Assembly: GCF_018863395.1 (NCBI RefSeq)
Contig: NZ_JAHKRR010000007.1
Coordinates: 124,001-188,000, forward strand
Source of the DNA: Sinomicrobium weinanense
GTDB taxonomy: Bacteria > Bacteroidota > Bacteroidia > Flavobacteriales > Flavobacteriaceae
Direction: 5' to 3'
DNA length: 64,000 nucleotides
Shown: one piece after another, positions 25,807-33,686 of the stretch
Numbering within the stretch: the first letter of the stretch is position 1
How the letters are laid out: each line of letters begins with the position of its first letter
Position numbers and translations under genes: made by a program
Notes under the pieces: generated by a model
The model's database searches: none
Told to the model about the DNA's origin: nothing
What the model saw: only the letters and a program-made list of their open reading frames with translations

Positions 25807-26721
25807 TTACAAATTTTTATAATCGGGCAGCGCGGGCCTGGTCTTCAGGCTGTCCTCTATGACCTGCAATACGCGTTGGCGTTCCTCTCCAACCAGGGGT
25901 AGCCTCGGTGCACGTACATTTTCGGTACCGATCCCGGTAGCCACTTCGGCCAATTTGATGTTTTGTACCAGCTGCGGGCTCAGGTCGAGATCCAGTAAAG
26001 GGTTGAACCAACGGTATATTTCCAGGGCTTCCCCTATTCTTCCTGCTTTGGCCAATTTATATATGGCCACGGTTTCGCGGGGGAAGGCATCCACCAACCC
26101 CGCTACCCAACCATCGGCTCCGGCCAGAAGGCTTTCAAACGCCAGGGGATCCACTCCGCAAAGGATCTTGAGCCGTTCGCCAAAGCGGTTGATGAGCCTG
26201 GTGACATTGGCCACATCTCTTGTCGATTCCTTTACCGCCCGGATATTGTTCAGTTTCAGGAGTTCTTCGAACATATCGAGGGTAACTTCTATCTTGTAAT
26301 CCACCGGGTTATTGTATATCATTATGGGAAGGGAAGTGTTTTTGGCGATCTCACTAAAGTAGGCCACGGTTTCCCTGTCTGTCGCCTTATAGCGCATGGG
26401 AGGCAGCACCATCAGGCCTTCGGCTCCGTCTTTTTCTGCCTTATGTGCAGTTTCTATCGCCTTTCTGGTGGTCTGTTCCGCAATATTAATAATAACAGGA
26501 ACCTCTTTTTTAACCATATCGACAGTTGCGCGAACAAGTTCTCCCTTCTCATCATCGGTAAGGGTACTGGCTTCCCCCAGGGTACCTCCCAGAATAATAC
26601 CGCTTACCCCGGCTTCCAGTTGTGCCTGGATATTGACTTCGAAATTTTTCAGGTCCAGTTTGTCGTCATCCGTAAACTTGGTCGTCACCGCGGGCATTAC
26701 GCCTTTCCATTGTATAGCCAT
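25807..26721 (-). CDS. DHDPS-family pyrroline-4-hydroxy-2-carboxylate deaminase
   Basis: The 304 residues form a DHDPS-type barrel: GGTLGEAST at 45-53, the catalytic tyrosine in IMIYNNP (136) and the Schiff-base lysine in RAVKEST (164). The GGTLGE loop replaces the GTTGE of true dihydrodipicolinate synthases. In hydroxyproline clusters this subfamily deaminates pyrroline-4-hydroxy-2-carboxylate to alpha-ketoglutarate semialdehyde, the substrate of the adjacent dehydrogenase. It is the first gene of the minus-strand operon and divergent from the AraC regulator. Confidence 0.85.
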   Translation of the reverse strand: MAIQWKGVMPAVTTKFTDDDKLDLKNFEVNIQAQLEAGVSGIILGGTLGEASTLTDDEKGELVRATVDMVKKEVPVIINIAEQTTRKAIETAHKAEKDGAEGLMVLPPMRYKATDRETVAYFSEIAKNTSLPIMIYNNPVDYKIEVTLDMFEELLKLNNIRAVKESTRDVANVTRLINRFGERLKILCGVDPLAFESLLAGADGWVAGLVDAFPRETVAIYKLAKAGRIGEALEIYRWFNPLLDLDLSPQLVQNIKLAEVATGIGTENVRAPRLPLVGEERQRVLQVIEDSLKTRPALPDYKNL

Positions 26722-26755
26722 TTTTATTGCTTTTATGTGATATCATTTTGTAGTT

Positions 26756-26763
26756 CAAAAATA
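26756..26763 (-). promoter_or_regulatory. Possible -7 box of the hydroxyproline operon
   Basis: The minus strand reads TATTTTTG, an exact TAnnTTTG match, 34 bases before the deaminase ATG. No clear -33 TTTG is seen at the usual spacing, which would fit a promoter that needs an activator such as the divergent AraC protein. Confidence 0.4.
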
Positions 26764-26987
26764 AGGGCTTCCGTTTCATTGAAATAATCCGTAATTAGCA
26801 ACTATTGATACTATATTACCTATTTAATATCTATAAATAATACAATTGAGTAATATTTGCGTATTTTTATCACTCCGCCGAATGAAATGGCTATTTTTTA
26901 CTGAATTTCTGAGGGACGGATGACCGGTGAGCGATGACCTATACGGGCATCTGTCACCGAGCATCGGTCATCTATGCAAAAAAACAA

Positions 26988-27836
26988 ATGAAAGTACTAC
27001 CTTTTAAAATTCCGAAGACCAAAGAGGAGTCCCTGATCTACCAGGAGGATTTCGAAAAGGTGTTTTACGACAAGCTGCATCAGCACGAGGAAATACAAAT
27101 AAGTATTATTGTATCGGGTGAAGGGAGCCTGATCGTAGGCGACAGTATCAATCATTACAAGGCCGGCGACATCCTCGTTATCGGCGGGAGCGTCCCTCAT
27201 GTGTTTAAAAGTGACGGTACTGCAAACCAGTACTCTTTTATGCTTACCCTCTTCTTTACACAGGCTTCCTTCGGACAGGATTTTTTTCACCTGCCGGAGT
27301 TCAGGATGCTGGAAGAGTTCTTCAGGCTCTCGGAAAACGGTTTTAAAGCCTGCACTAAAAAATCAGCATTAAAATCGCGATTCTTAAAGTTAAAAAAGGC
27401 TGACAAGTACAAGCGGTTCCAATTATTTCTCGACATTTTACGCCTGCTTTCCAAGGCGGAAAAACAACCTTTGTCTACTTTTATCTATAAAAAAAATTAC
27501 ACGGAAAATGAAGGAAAGCGCATGGGCGACCTCTTCGAATACGTTATGCAAAACTATCATGGTTCCATGACCCTGGACACCGCAGCCAATATTGCAAGTA
27601 TGAGCAAAAATGCCTTTTGCAGGTATTTTAAACAGCGTACCAACAAAACCTTTTTCCAGTTCCTTATCGAGGTCCGGGTGGAGAATGCCTGCAAGCTCCT
27701 GCTGAAGAACAGGGAGCTTTCCATTGCGGATGTTTCCGACCGGTGCGGGTTTCAGAATATTTCGAACTTTAACCGGAAATTCAAGGAGATCAAAAAAGTG
27801 ACCCCTTCGCAATACCGCAGGTTACAGGGAAGCTAG
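26988..27836 (+). CDS. AraC-family transcriptional regulator
   Basis: The protein has 282 residues from the ATG at 26988. An earlier in-frame ATG (26934) translates a dispersed intergenic repeat and is rejected. Residues about 20-95 form a cupin-like ligand domain (HQHEEIQISIIVSGEGSLIVGDSINHYKAGDILVIGGSVPHVFKS). The C-terminus carries the two AraC helix-turn-helix motifs (MTLDTAANIASMSKNAFCRYFKQRTNKTFFQFLIEVRVENACKLL, then SIADVSDRCGFQNISNFNRKFKEIKKVTPSQYR). Divergent placement next to the deaminase makes it the likely activator of the hydroxyproline operon; the A+T-rich 266-base spacer would hold its sites. Confidence 0.88.
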   Translation: MKVLPFKIPKTKEESLIYQEDFEKVFYDKLHQHEEIQISIIVSGEGSLIVGDSINHYKAGDILVIGGSVPHVFKSDGTANQYSFMLTLFFTQASFGQDFFHLPEFRMLEEFFRLSENGFKACTKKSALKSRFLKLKKADKYKRFQLFLDILRLLSKAEKQPLSTFIYKKNYTENEGKRMGDLFEYVMQNYHGSMTLDTAANIASMSKNAFCRYFKQRTNKTFFQFLIEVRVENACKLLLKNRELSIADVSDRCGFQNISNFNRKFKEIKKVTPSQYRRLQGS

Positions 27837-28190
27837 ATTTTCGCGCTGCTTTTTGGTAAGCCCCCTGACCACCAGATCATAGGAATGGTCGATAAGCTCT
27901 TCGACAAATCGGGGAGGCAATTCACCGTTATCGATATCCACGGTGTTCCAGTGCCTTTTGTTCATGTGATAGCCCGGTTGTATGCTCTCATACTCCGCCC
28001 TTAATTCGGCAATGCGTTCGGGATCGCATTTCAGGTTTACGGAATGGTCTCCGGCTTCCCATTTATTCAGGGAAGTAAGTGCAAACATCTTGCCCATGAC
28101 CTTGAATACTATGGTGTCTTCCCCGAAAGGAGCGTCTTCGGTGGCGCCTTTTTTGTTCAGGCAGTAGTTTCTCAGGTCTTCTATGTTCAT
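27822..28190 (-). CDS. MmcQ/YjbR family protein
   Basis: The 122 residues match the YjbR/CyaY-like fold family along their whole length: MNIEDLRNYCLNKKGATEDAPFGEDTIVFKVMGKMFALTSL, then HMNKRHWNTVDIDNGELPPRFVEELIDHSYDLVVRGLTKKQ. Members are called DNA-binding by similarity of fold, but the cellular role is not established. It converges on the AraC gene and overlaps its end by 15 bases. Confidence 0.88.
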   Translation of the reverse strand: MNIEDLRNYCLNKKGATEDAPFGEDTIVFKVMGKMFALTSLNKWEAGDHSVNLKCDPERIAELRAEYESIQPGYHMNKRHWNTVDIDNGELPPRFVEELIDHSYDLVVRGLTKKQRENLASL

Positions 28191-28269
28191 GGTTTATTAG
28201 TTTTGGAGTTGAGGAGTTTGGGAGTAATTTATTGAAATTCATTGTAACCTGTCTTTAGCTCTCAACTCA

Positions 28270-28908
28270 TCAACTATCTTCCGTTTTATCCTCGATCAGT
28301 TTTTTCTCCCCGTCCTTGATCTCCAGGGCAGAATAATCCAGTTTCCATCCTATGGTCTGAACAATGGTCTCTATGAGCAATACGGCTTCCAGGACCTCCT
28401 TCCGGGCGGTGTCCATCAGTCCGCTCTCCGGTATTTTATCTAGAATATGTTGTTTTGCTTCCTTGTTCAGTTCCGTAAGGTCCGTAGAGGCAAACCTGTT
28501 GAACAGGCCGTTCTTCACGTCATAATATTTCAGGTCGGGTTCTATGGACAATACCTCCGGTTGTGGAAAATCGGTCAGGACGATCCGTTTTTTCTGGTTG
28601 TCGGCCCGCATTTTCACCTTCCGCAGGTCAAACCCTATATGCACTTTGGCATTGATAACAATAAGTGCCTTTTTCTTACTGGAAATGAGGCTCAGCAGGT
28701 GTTCTTTGGTATTTTCGTAGTGATATATTTCTGCAAAATCGCCTTCCACCGTAACGAGTTTGCACACTCTCCTGATTTTTTCCAGCAACACTACCGACTG
28801 TTTCTGGGTGAGTTGCCTGCTCTGCCTTTTTTTCAGAAAGGTGTACAGCCAGTACGTAGCTATAACACCGATGATAAGGCCTATGAATAAAGTAGTGATA
28901 TCGTTCAT
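28270..28908 (-). CDS. DUF4230 domain membrane-anchored protein
   Basis: The protein has 212 residues. One N-terminal membrane helix (ITTLFIGLIIGVIATYWLYTFL) is followed by the DUF4230 domain from about residue 45 (LVTVEGDFAEIYHYEN...KKALIVINAKVHIGFDLRKVKM). The charged tail ends EDKTEDS. The function of DUF4230 is unknown; it is widespread in Bacteroidota. It starts 10 bases after the stop of the DUF4260 gene, suggesting co-transcription. Confidence 0.85.
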   Translation of the reverse strand: MNDITTLFIGLIIGVIATYWLYTFLKKRQSRQLTQKQSVVLLEKIRRVCKLVTVEGDFAEIYHYENTKEHLLSLISSKKKALIVINAKVHIGFDLRKVKMRADNQKKRIVLTDFPQPEVLSIEPDLKYYDVKNGLFNRFASTDLTELNKEAKQHILDKIPESGLMDTARKEVLEAVLLIETIVQTIGWKLDYSALEIKDGEKKLIEDKTEDS

Positions 28909-28918
28909 ATAATCTTAA

Positions 28919-29275
28919 TTACTCTTCCTTCCCTATGGCTCCCAAATGTGTATTCTTAAAAGAGTTTCCATATTTGAGCCCGTATCCCAGCATACGGTCA
29001 AAGCTGGCATGGGCAAACAGTATTGCCCCGGCCATTTGCAGCGCCTGTACCTGTGTAAAGAAACCCAGCAAATATACCGCTATGGCGATACCTTTGTGAT
29101 GAAAAATGTTATAGGTTATCGCGCCTACCCTGGTATTCCAGGCATATCCTATCATCCCGATATCGGGGGCCAGGAACAGGGCAATAAACCACCACCAGGA
29201 ATAGTCGAGCTGTTGGAAAAAGAAAATTCCAAGGGCCAGCATAAAGAGTTCTTCCAACCGGAGTGTTTGTTTCAT
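28919..29275 (-). CDS. DUF4260 small integral membrane protein
   Basis: The 118 residues comprise about four membrane segments, with the family pattern LEELFMLALGIFFF, WWWFIALFLAPDIGMIGYAWN, NIFHHKGIAIAVYLLG and FAHASFDRMLGYGLKY. DUF4260 proteins are small membrane proteins of unknown function. The conserved HH and the AHASFDRMLGYGLKY ending are seen here. It is upstream of the DUF4230 gene. Confidence 0.88.
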   Translation of the reverse strand: MKQTLRLEELFMLALGIFFFQQLDYSWWWFIALFLAPDIGMIGYAWNTRVGAITYNIFHHKGIAIAVYLLGFFTQVQALQMAGAILFAHASFDRMLGYGLKYGNSFKNTHLGAIGKEE

Positions 29276-29336
29276 GTTTTATGTTTTTTAGATGGATGAC
29301 CGGTAACGGAAGACCGAAGCAAACATCCGTCATCCG

Positions 29337-30101
29337 TCACCGATCACCTATCTCCCCAGATATTTTATACAATACAGGTTTGCTCGGCGAAGCATCGTTG
29401 ACAAAAGATGCTATCTGTAAATTTAGCAAATATGATCCATCCGGTACGGTATCGGGAACAAAAATAAATTCCGTAATGGTTGCGTCCAGCCTTATTTTTT
29501 CGTTTACGTTCCAGAATGCTTTATGGGCCAACAACTTTCCGTCGTCCTTTTCCCTGTCTACGGAAGGAAGGTCGATCAACAGGTGCTTTACCCCGGTTTC
29601 CCGGAGATAAACGGCAACGGCTTCTTCCAGGTACGGGGGATTGGTATGGGAATATTTTTGGGTCAACTTACCCTTGTCGTTGGGCAGCGTACGCAGCACC
29701 ACGGCTTCCGGCTCCTTTCCATGAAGAGCGGTTTCCACCTGTGTTTTTGTTATGACGAGGTCTTCGCCCATAGGTTCCGGTTGTATGGAGATCAGCTCCG
29801 CAATAAAGAAAAACCGTTTCAACACATCGTTAACATTGTAAAATTCCCTGGTGATATGTCCGGCACATTCCGTATGCGTACCATGAGCATGTGGATTAAA
29901 ACGGATATTGTTGAAATTGGTCGACGCCCCCGCAGCTACACTTCCGGTCCAGTCGCCCAACTGTACGGGCTCGATTTCCGGGGCACCGAGATACCAGGCT
30001 ACGGGATTGTCCTCCGAAGCGCGTAACGGAATGGATATGTCGATAGGTTTGTCAAGGTTTGCCATATACACCTTGTCCCGGTATTGGATTGTTGTTTGCA
30101 T
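29337..30101 (-). CDS. Cyclase family protein (kynurenine formamidase-like)
   Basis: The protein has 254 residues. The metal-binding signature HAHGTHTECAGH (about 71-82) is that of the cyclase/kynurenine formamidase family, metal-dependent amide hydrolases. LLIDLPSVDREKDDGKLLAHKAFWN near residue 180-210 corresponds to the conserved D-x-x-S-x-D region with a catalytic-site histidine. No other tryptophan-catabolism genes lie nearby, so the substrate is open. A second in-frame ATG at 30065 is a possible alternative start. The gene is divergent from the M28 peptidase. Confidence 0.85.
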   Translation of the reverse strand: MQTTIQYRDKVYMANLDKPIDISIPLRASEDNPVAWYLGAPEIEPVQLGDWTGSVAAGASTNFNNIRFNPHAHGTHTECAGHITREFYNVNDVLKRFFFIAELISIQPEPMGEDLVITKTQVETALHGKEPEAVVLRTLPNDKGKLTQKYSHTNPPYLEEAVAVYLRETGVKHLLIDLPSVDREKDDGKLLAHKAFWNVNEKIRLDATITEFIFVPDTVPDGSYLLNLQIASFVNDASPSKPVLYKISGEIGDR

Positions 30102-30165
30102 AGTGCAATTTAGGAATAATGGTTTAAAGTTTCAGGTTGCCGGTTGCCAGTTAAAAAAGTTATTC

Positions 30166-30196
30166 TTGTCTCTTATCGGCAAAACATATAGTTTTG
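30166..30196 (+). promoter_or_regulatory. Promoter of the M28 peptidase gene
   Basis: TTG at 30166-30168 and TAGTTTTG at 30189-30196 match the -33 and -7 boxes with 20 bases between them. The ATG follows 23 bases after the -7 box, giving a very short leader. Confidence 0.5.
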
Positions 30197-30219
30197 CCTT
30201 TCTGTAAATTTTTATCCCG

Positions 30220-31185
30220 ATGGATATACACAAAACAATCCCGACTGCTTTTTTTGCCTTGTTTTTCCTTTGTCTCTTTTCTGTTTCTGCCCAGGATATT
30301 TCTCCTCAACCGGATGCAGCGATCATACAGCAGCACGTCAATGTCCTTGCTGCCGACGGGATGAAAGGACGCGGCACGGGCAGTAAGGGACTGAAAAAAG
30401 CGGCCCGGTACATCAAACGCCATTTTAAAAAATACGGGCTTGCTCCTGCGGGAGCCCGGAAATACGGACAACCCTTCACAGCAAAGGTTAAAAAGGCCGT
30501 AGTTGCTGACAGTTTGCGAAAAGCTAACAACATCATAGGTTTCCTGGACAACGATGCCCCCTATACCATTATCATCGGCGCTCATTACGATCACCTGGGG
30601 ATGGGTAAACAGGGCAGCTCCAAACATCCTTCCCCCGAAGGGCTTATCCATAACGGTGCAGACGACAATGCTTCCGGCGTGGCGGGGCTGCTGGAACTGG
30701 CAAGGTATTTTTCCCAAAACGAAACAAGCGAACCGTATAATTTTCTCTTTATCGCATTTTCTGCCGAAGAATTGGGGCTATTGGGATCGAAATACTATGT
30801 GGAACACCCTGTCATCCCCCTCAAAAACATCCATTTTATGTTGAATATGGACATGATAGGCCGCTATAATCCGGAGCGGGGTATCGGTGTGGGCGGATAT
30901 GGTACAAGCAGCGAATGGCCTGCAATTTTTGAAGGGATAGAAGCGAAGGTGAAATTCTTTACAGACAATGCCGGAAGCGGAGGTTCCGATCACGGTTCTT
31001 TCTATGCAAAACAAATTCCGGTGCTGTTCTTCCACACCGGAGGGCACCCTGATTATCACATGCCTTCGGACGATGCAGACAAGCTAAATGCCGAAGCAGA
31101 GGCGAAGATCATTGACCTGGAGATCCGTATCATAGAGAATGCTATGAAACAAGGAAAATTACCTTTCACGGAGGTGAAAAATTAA
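30220..31185 (+). CDS. M28 family zinc aminopeptidase, secreted
   Basis: The protein has 321 residues with a signal peptide ending VSAQ (about residue 25). The M28 zinc site is complete: His122 in GAHYDHLG, Asp149 in NGADDNASG, the Glu pair in FSAEELGLLGS (about 183-184), Asp211 in MLNMDMIGR, and the last histidine in GHPDYH. Two metal ions and aminopeptidase activity on short peptides in the periplasm are expected. It is a single-gene unit with its own promoter. Together with the M20 and DUF885 genes it adds to the peptide-degrading character of this region. Confidence 0.93.
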   Translation: MDIHKTIPTAFFALFFLCLFSVSAQDISPQPDAAIIQQHVNVLAADGMKGRGTGSKGLKKAARYIKRHFKKYGLAPAGARKYGQPFTAKVKKAVVADSLRKANNIIGFLDNDAPYTIIIGAHYDHLGMGKQGSSKHPSPEGLIHNGADDNASGVAGLLELARYFSQNETSEPYNFLFIAFSAEELGLLGSKYYVEHPVIPLKNIHFMLNMDMIGRYNPERGIGVGGYGTSSEWPAIFEGIEAKVKFFTDNAGSGGSDHGSFYAKQIPVLFFHTGGHPDYHMPSDDADKLNAEAEAKIIDLEIRIIENAMKQGKLPFTEVKN

Positions 31186-31264
31186 TCTGGGATAGGGCCG
31201 TAACACCTGTACTGAACAGAGTCGAAGTATGCTACGGCTTTACTTACGGTTTATAACAGGGTAT

Positions 31265-32392
31265 TTATTTTACAAAAAAGAGATCAGCAGCAATACCATC
31301 GGCCAGGAATTTGCCTTTTGATGTTGTTAGCAACACGTGTTCATCAAGGCTTAGCATACCGTTTTCTATATGTTTTCCGGCCTGTTTTAACAGATAACGG
31401 CTGTATTCCGGTCCAAAATCCTTTTCCACCCGGGCAGGAGAAATCCCCCAAATGGTCCGCAAACCGGTCATCACATATTCATTATAGCGATCCGTTTCGG
31501 TGAGTATTTCTGTTTCCCTGGGCAGTTCTTCCCGGTTTATGGCTTTGATATACCTGGCATTATTGGCAATGTTCCAGCTTCTGCCCCGGCCGTCATAACT
31601 GTGTGCCGACGGACCGATGCCCAGGTATTTCTTCCCCAGCCAGTAGGCCGTATTATTTCTTGAGAAATAGCCTTCTTTGCCAAAATTGGACAGTTCATAA
31701 TGGACAAATCCATCGGATTGGAGGGTTTCGGCCAGGATAGCAAACTGCTCTCCGGCCTGTGCTTCATTGGGTGCATCGGCCTTTCCAACACGGATAAATT
31801 TTTCGAGTGCTGTTTTAGGCTCTACGGTCAGGGCATAGGCCGAAATGTGAGGGATTTGATATTCAAGTGCCCTGGCCAGGTTTTCCATCCACCGGGAGTT
31901 GTCCATTCCGGGGATGCCGTAAATGAGATCAATGGTCATATTATCGAAATACCGTGTTGCCCCGGACAGGCATTTCCGGGCTTCGTTGGCATTGTGAGCA
32001 CGGTTCATCCATTTCAGGTCCGTATCAAAAAACGACTGGATACCGATACTCAGCCGGTTTACAGGAGAAGCCGCAAGTTCTTCGATCTTTTTTGCCGAAA
32101 GGTCGTCCGGGTTAGCTTCTACGGTGATCTCCGGGTTTTCATCCACCCTGTAATGCGTATAAACGGTGTTGATAAGCTGAGATAATTCACCCGCTGATAA
32201 CAGGGAAGGCGTGCCCCCGCCGAAATAAATGGTCTCAACCTTTTCGTCCCGGAACTCCTCCTTTCGCAATTGCAGTTCTTTTTGCAGGGCACGTATCATC
32301 TCCTCTTTTTTCCCGGTAGATGTGGAAAAATGAAAATCGCAATAGTAACATGCCTGTTTGCAGAACGGTATGTGGATGTATATGCCTCCCAT
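31265..32392 (-). CDS. hemW: Radical SAM heme chaperone HemW
   Basis: The protein has 375 residues and starts MGGIYIHIPFC. The radical SAM cluster motif CKQACYYC gives Cys11, Cys15 and Cys18, followed by a fourth residue pattern CDF typical of HemW/HemN-like proteins. FGGGTPSLL and the C-terminal HemN domain (ARYIKAINREELPRETEILTETDRYNEYVMTGLRTIWG) are present. HemW lacks the extra N-terminal residues needed for coproporphyrinogen oxidase activity and instead delivers heme. The start is chosen because the family begins just before the Cys motif. Confidence 0.92.
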   Translation of the reverse strand: MGGIYIHIPFCKQACYYCDFHFSTSTGKKEEMIRALQKELQLRKEEFRDEKVETIYFGGGTPSLLSAGELSQLINTVYTHYRVDENPEITVEANPDDLSAKKIEELAASPVNRLSIGIQSFFDTDLKWMNRAHNANEARKCLSGATRYFDNMTIDLIYGIPGMDNSRWMENLARALEYQIPHISAYALTVEPKTALEKFIRVGKADAPNEAQAGEQFAILAETLQSDGFVHYELSNFGKEGYFSRNNTAYWLGKKYLGIGPSAHSYDGRGRSWNIANNARYIKAINREELPRETEILTETDRYNEYVMTGLRTIWGISPARVEKDFGPEYSRYLLKQAGKHIENGMLSLDEHVLLTTSKGKFLADGIAADLFFVK

Positions 32393-32430
32393 GATATAAA
32401 TATCTGGTTTCAGGTTTTAGGTTTCAAGTT

Positions 32431-32985
32431 TCACTTTTTGATCCGGCCTTCGTTTTGTTTTACAAAAGCGCTCCAGTTGTTATATGATTTTTTTTCGCTT
32501 GTTTTCCCTGAGTTAAAGAAATGGCACACGGCTGCAGCCAGGCCGTCGGTGGAGTCGAGGTTTTTGGGTAGTGTTTTGAGATGGAGCAGGTTTTGCAGCA
32601 TTCCGGCCACCTGTTCCTTACTGGCATTTCCGTTGCCGGTAATGGCCATTTTTATCTTTTTGGGCGAATATTCGGTTACGGGAACTTCCCGGGAAAGCCC
32701 GGCTGCCATAGCTACACCTTGTGCTCTTCCCAGTTTGAGCATGGATTGTACGTTCTTTCCGAAAAAGGGGGCTTCTATGGCTATTTCATCGGGGTGATAA
32801 GTATCTATAAGTTCAATGGTCCGCTCAAAGATCATTTTGAGTTTCAGGTAGTGATCGCTGTATTTCTGGAGCTGCAGTTCGTTGAGTTGCAGGAAATGCA
32901 TCTCCCTGCCTGTTACTTTAATGAGTCCGAACCCCATGATCGTAGTCCCCGGGTCTATACCTAATATGATCCTCTCTTTTGTCAA
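32431..32985 (-). CDS. ruvC: Holliday junction endonuclease RuvC
   Basis: The protein has 184 residues. The acidic catalytic residues are visible: Asp11 in ILGIDPGTT, Glu71 in IAIEAPFF, and Asp144/Asp147 in NLDSTDGLAAAVCH. KLGRAQGVAMAA and the EYSPKKIKMAITGNGNASKEQV loop are standard RuvC segments. It is a dimeric nuclease that resolves four-way junctions during recombinational repair. It sits 38 bases upstream of hemW on the same strand. Confidence 0.96.
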   Translation of the reverse strand: MTKERIILGIDPGTTIMGFGLIKVTGREMHFLQLNELQLQKYSDHYLKLKMIFERTIELIDTYHPDEIAIEAPFFGKNVQSMLKLGRAQGVAMAAGLSREVPVTEYSPKKIKMAITGNGNASKEQVAGMLQNLLHLKTLPKNLDSTDGLAAAVCHFFNSGKTSEKKSYNNWSAFVKQNEGRIKK

Positions 32986-33039
32986 AATCTGAAAAGTTAT
33001 ACAGCTTAAAACAACAAAGGTACGAAGATAGAACGGGTT

Positions 33040-33534
33040 TCAGGGTGCTGCGGAAGAAGATACGACAGCATCGAGCACGATGGGTAGCCTGTATTTGGTA
33101 GCAACCGGGATATTCCTTTTGAGTGCGGGGTACAGGCCCGGCATTTTTGTCAGACTGACATCTATGATACTGTCCAGATCGGGCAGCCGCTTTTCGATCC
33201 TGTCGCTCTGCTCTATTTCGGAAACGGAGACCTTCCCGGTATTGGATATGAGAAACCGTACATAAACCGTATCGCTGACCCTGCCGTGCATGGCGACCTG
33301 CTGGTCTTCTATACCTGCATAAAGATGCTGTATAAAGGTCCTTTCGAAACACTGTTTCTGCTGTTCCTTGTTTGCGGTTTCGTCACAGGTATCGAACATG
33401 GGATAACGGTCTATCTCATTCCAGTTGATGTTCTCTATTTCATCGCGTACAAGCTGATCGGCAGCTATTTTTTCCTTATTCCGGTTGCAGGAAGATATTG
33501 CAGCCAGCAAAACACCCCACATCAAAATGCGCAT
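33040..33534 (-). CDS. Lipoprotein resembling a TonB C-terminal domain
   Basis: The protein has 164 residues from the ATG at 33534, which begins the lipoprotein signal MRILMWGVLLAAISSC. The earlier ATG at 33597 gives an atypical leader. The mature part (YPMFDTCDETANKEQQKQCFERTFIQHLYAG, then VYVRFLISNTGKVSVSEIEQS and IIDVSLTKMPGLYPALKRNIPVATKYRLPIVL) follows the TonB C-terminal domain order seen in the M56-TonB proteins at 34.9-37.9 kb. It carries the same two-cysteine segment before the helix. A lipoprotein form lacking a TM span and proline-rich linker would be an unusual TonB-like protein. Function unknown. Confidence 0.7.
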   Translation of the reverse strand: MRILMWGVLLAAISSCNRNKEKIAADQLVRDEIENINWNEIDRYPMFDTCDETANKEQQKQCFERTFIQHLYAGIEDQQVAMHGRVSDTVYVRFLISNTGKVSVSEIEQSDRIEKRLPDLDSIIDVSLTKMPGLYPALKRNIPVATKYRLPIVLDAVVSSSAAP

Positions 33535-33686
33535 AAACGTGAACCTGCCCAGGTCATATCGCAATATCGCAAAGAAAAAGTCTCCTGTCTTTCGCATAAA
33601 ACACCCGTTGAATGCTGAAAATTACGACTTTTTGAGAAATTCAAACAAAAATATTGTGATTTCCGTGCTTTTTCAGATATAACAGG

